NCBI GenBank assembly: GCA_046537875.1
Contig: JBKHJZ010000135.1
Coordinates: 1-8,796 of the forward strand
From: JBKHJZ01 sp046537875
GTDB lineage: Bacteria; Actinomycetota; Acidimicrobiia; Acidimicrobiales; VFJN01
Direction: 5' to 3'
Length of the DNA stretch: 8,796 nucleotides
The position numbers and the translations under genes are program-made. The stretch's first letter is position 1. Each line of letters opens with the position of its first letter. The notes beneath the pieces were generated by a model. That model searched no databases. It saw only the letters and a program-made list of their open reading frames with translations, and had not been told where the DNA came from. Shown piece after piece: positions 7,995 through 8,796 of this stretch.

Positions 7995-8796
7995 ATGGCG
8001 CGAGCGCTCGAGGTGCACCTCCTGGGACCGGTGCAGGTGGTCGTGGACGGGCAGGTCGCGGGGGTCGACAGCGCTCGCCGGCGTGCCCTGCTCGCCGCGC
8101 TCGCGCTCCGGCCCGGCACCACCCTGTCGGTCGACGCTCTCTGTGAGGCGCTGTGGGGCGAGGCCCTGCCGGCGAACGCCCGGGGCAACCTCCAGAGCCA
8201 TGTCTCCCGGCTGCGTTCGCAGCTCGGTGACGGCGCCATCGTGCTGGACCACGGCGGGTACCGGCTCGACGGTGGCGACGGCCGCACCGACGTCGAGGAG
8301 GTGGAGCGCCTCGCTGCCGAGGCCCAGGCCTCGCGCGCGAGCGACCCCGCCACCGCCGCGCGCCTGTGCGGCGAGGCTCTCGCCCGCTGGCGGGGACCGT
8401 CGCTGGTCGAGTTCGCCGACCACCCCGCCTTCCTGCCCGATGCCACCCGGCTCGACGAGCTGCGACGGACGCTGGTGGACGAGCTGCACGACGCACGGCT
8501 CGATGCGGGAGAGGCGGCCACCACCCTGCCCGACATCGAGCGGACCGCTGCCAGCGAGCCGCTGCGGGAGCGCTCCCAGATCCTCCTGATGCGGGCGCTG
8601 CACCTGTGTGGCCGCTCCGCAGACGCGCTCCGGGCCGGCGACGCGTACCGCCGTCGGCTCGTCGAGGAGACCGGTCTCGACCCGAGCGGCGCCGTCGACG
8701 AGCTGGAGCGGGAGATCCTGGCCGGCGAGGCCCCCGCCGCGCCCAGCCCCGCGCCACCGCCCGCCGCGCCCGCGCCCCCCGGGCCCGGCACCGGGC
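7995..8796 (+). CDS. SARP/AfsR-family transcriptional regulator, BTAD domain, truncated by window end
   Basis: DNA-binding activator of the SARP type; 267 residues are visible and the frame is open at the window edge. Residues 5-92 form an OmpR-like winged helix: LEVHLLGPVQV strands, RRRALLAALAL helix, LWGEALPANARGNLQSHVSRLRSQLG recognition region split across 53-78, and the GGYRLDG hairpin at 87-93. Residues 98-245 form the bacterial transcriptional activation domain, with TDVEEVERL, ALARWRGPSLVEFAD at 128-142, RLDELRRTLVDELHDARL, and the ending EETGLDPSGAVDELE at 224-238. From about 247 a Pro/Ala-rich linker begins, so a further domain such as a STAND ATPase could follow outside the window. 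The ATG at 7995 gives the usual family N-terminus. GGAGG touches it directly and another GGAGG sits 15 bases upstream, so ribosome binding is not ideal. Targets unknown; the divergent DUF3237-like gene is a candidate. Confidence 0.9.
   Translation, partial: MARALEVHLLGPVQVVVDGQVAGVDSARRRALLAALALRPGTTLSVDALCEALWGEALPANARGNLQSHVSRLRSQLGDGAIVLDHGGYRLDGGDGRTDVEEVERLAAEAQASRASDPATAARLCGEALARWRGPSLVEFADHPAFLPDATRLDELRRTLVDELHDARLDAGEAATTLPDIERTAASEPLRERSQILLMRALHLCGRSADALRAGDAYRRRLVEETGLDPSGAVDELEREILAGEAPAAPSPAPPPAAPAPPGPGTG

Overview
The window is very GC-rich DNA with GC-rich third codon positions, many GTG start codons and a SARP/BTAD regulator. This points to a high-GC actinomycetote, possibly Acidimicrobiia; the lineage is inference from style and not shown by a marker gene. 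I see six complete protein genes, one truncated protein gene and one riboswitch. There is no rRNA, tRNA, CRISPR array, transposase or phage gene.

Region 1 (1 to about 3912): a leader with an AT-rich dyad and a C-rich tract, then a tightly coupled four-gene plus-strand cassette in the order ATPase, permease, ATPase, permease. Each of the three junctions is a GTGA overlap, so the genes are almost certainly co-transcribed and translationally coupled. The products look like one or two ABC-2 type exporters. The substrate cannot be read from the sequence.

Region 2 (3913 to 7184): a GC-rich hairpin segment, then a clear glycine (gcvT-type) riboswitch with one full aptamer and a short downstream 'ghost' hairpin. 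It leads into a full-length, fused glycine decarboxylase P protein (gcvP). The gene starts at a GTG with a good ribosome binding site. Its N-terminus carries an unusual run of six-residue TDPRxA repeats. No gcvT, gcvH or lpd lies in the window, and the convergent downstream gene makes gcvP look monocistronic. The logic is that glycine binds the leader RNA and raises production of the decarboxylase that destroys glycine.

Region 3 (7185 to 8796): a strong hairpin between convergent genes, then a minus-strand gene for a small DUF3237-like protein. Divergent from it across 164 bases is a SARP/AfsR-type transcriptional regulator (winged helix plus BTAD domain) that runs off the window end.

A recurring oddity is short tandem repeats of 9 or 18 bases at gene ends: near the starts of the second ATPase gene, gcvP and the DUF3237-like gene, and over the stop codon of the DUF3237-like gene. 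I did not find a clearly undescribed multi-gene system. The most interesting items are the singlet riboswitch driving gcvP alone, a possible switch pairing with its ribosome binding site, and the repeat-bearing GcvP leader.
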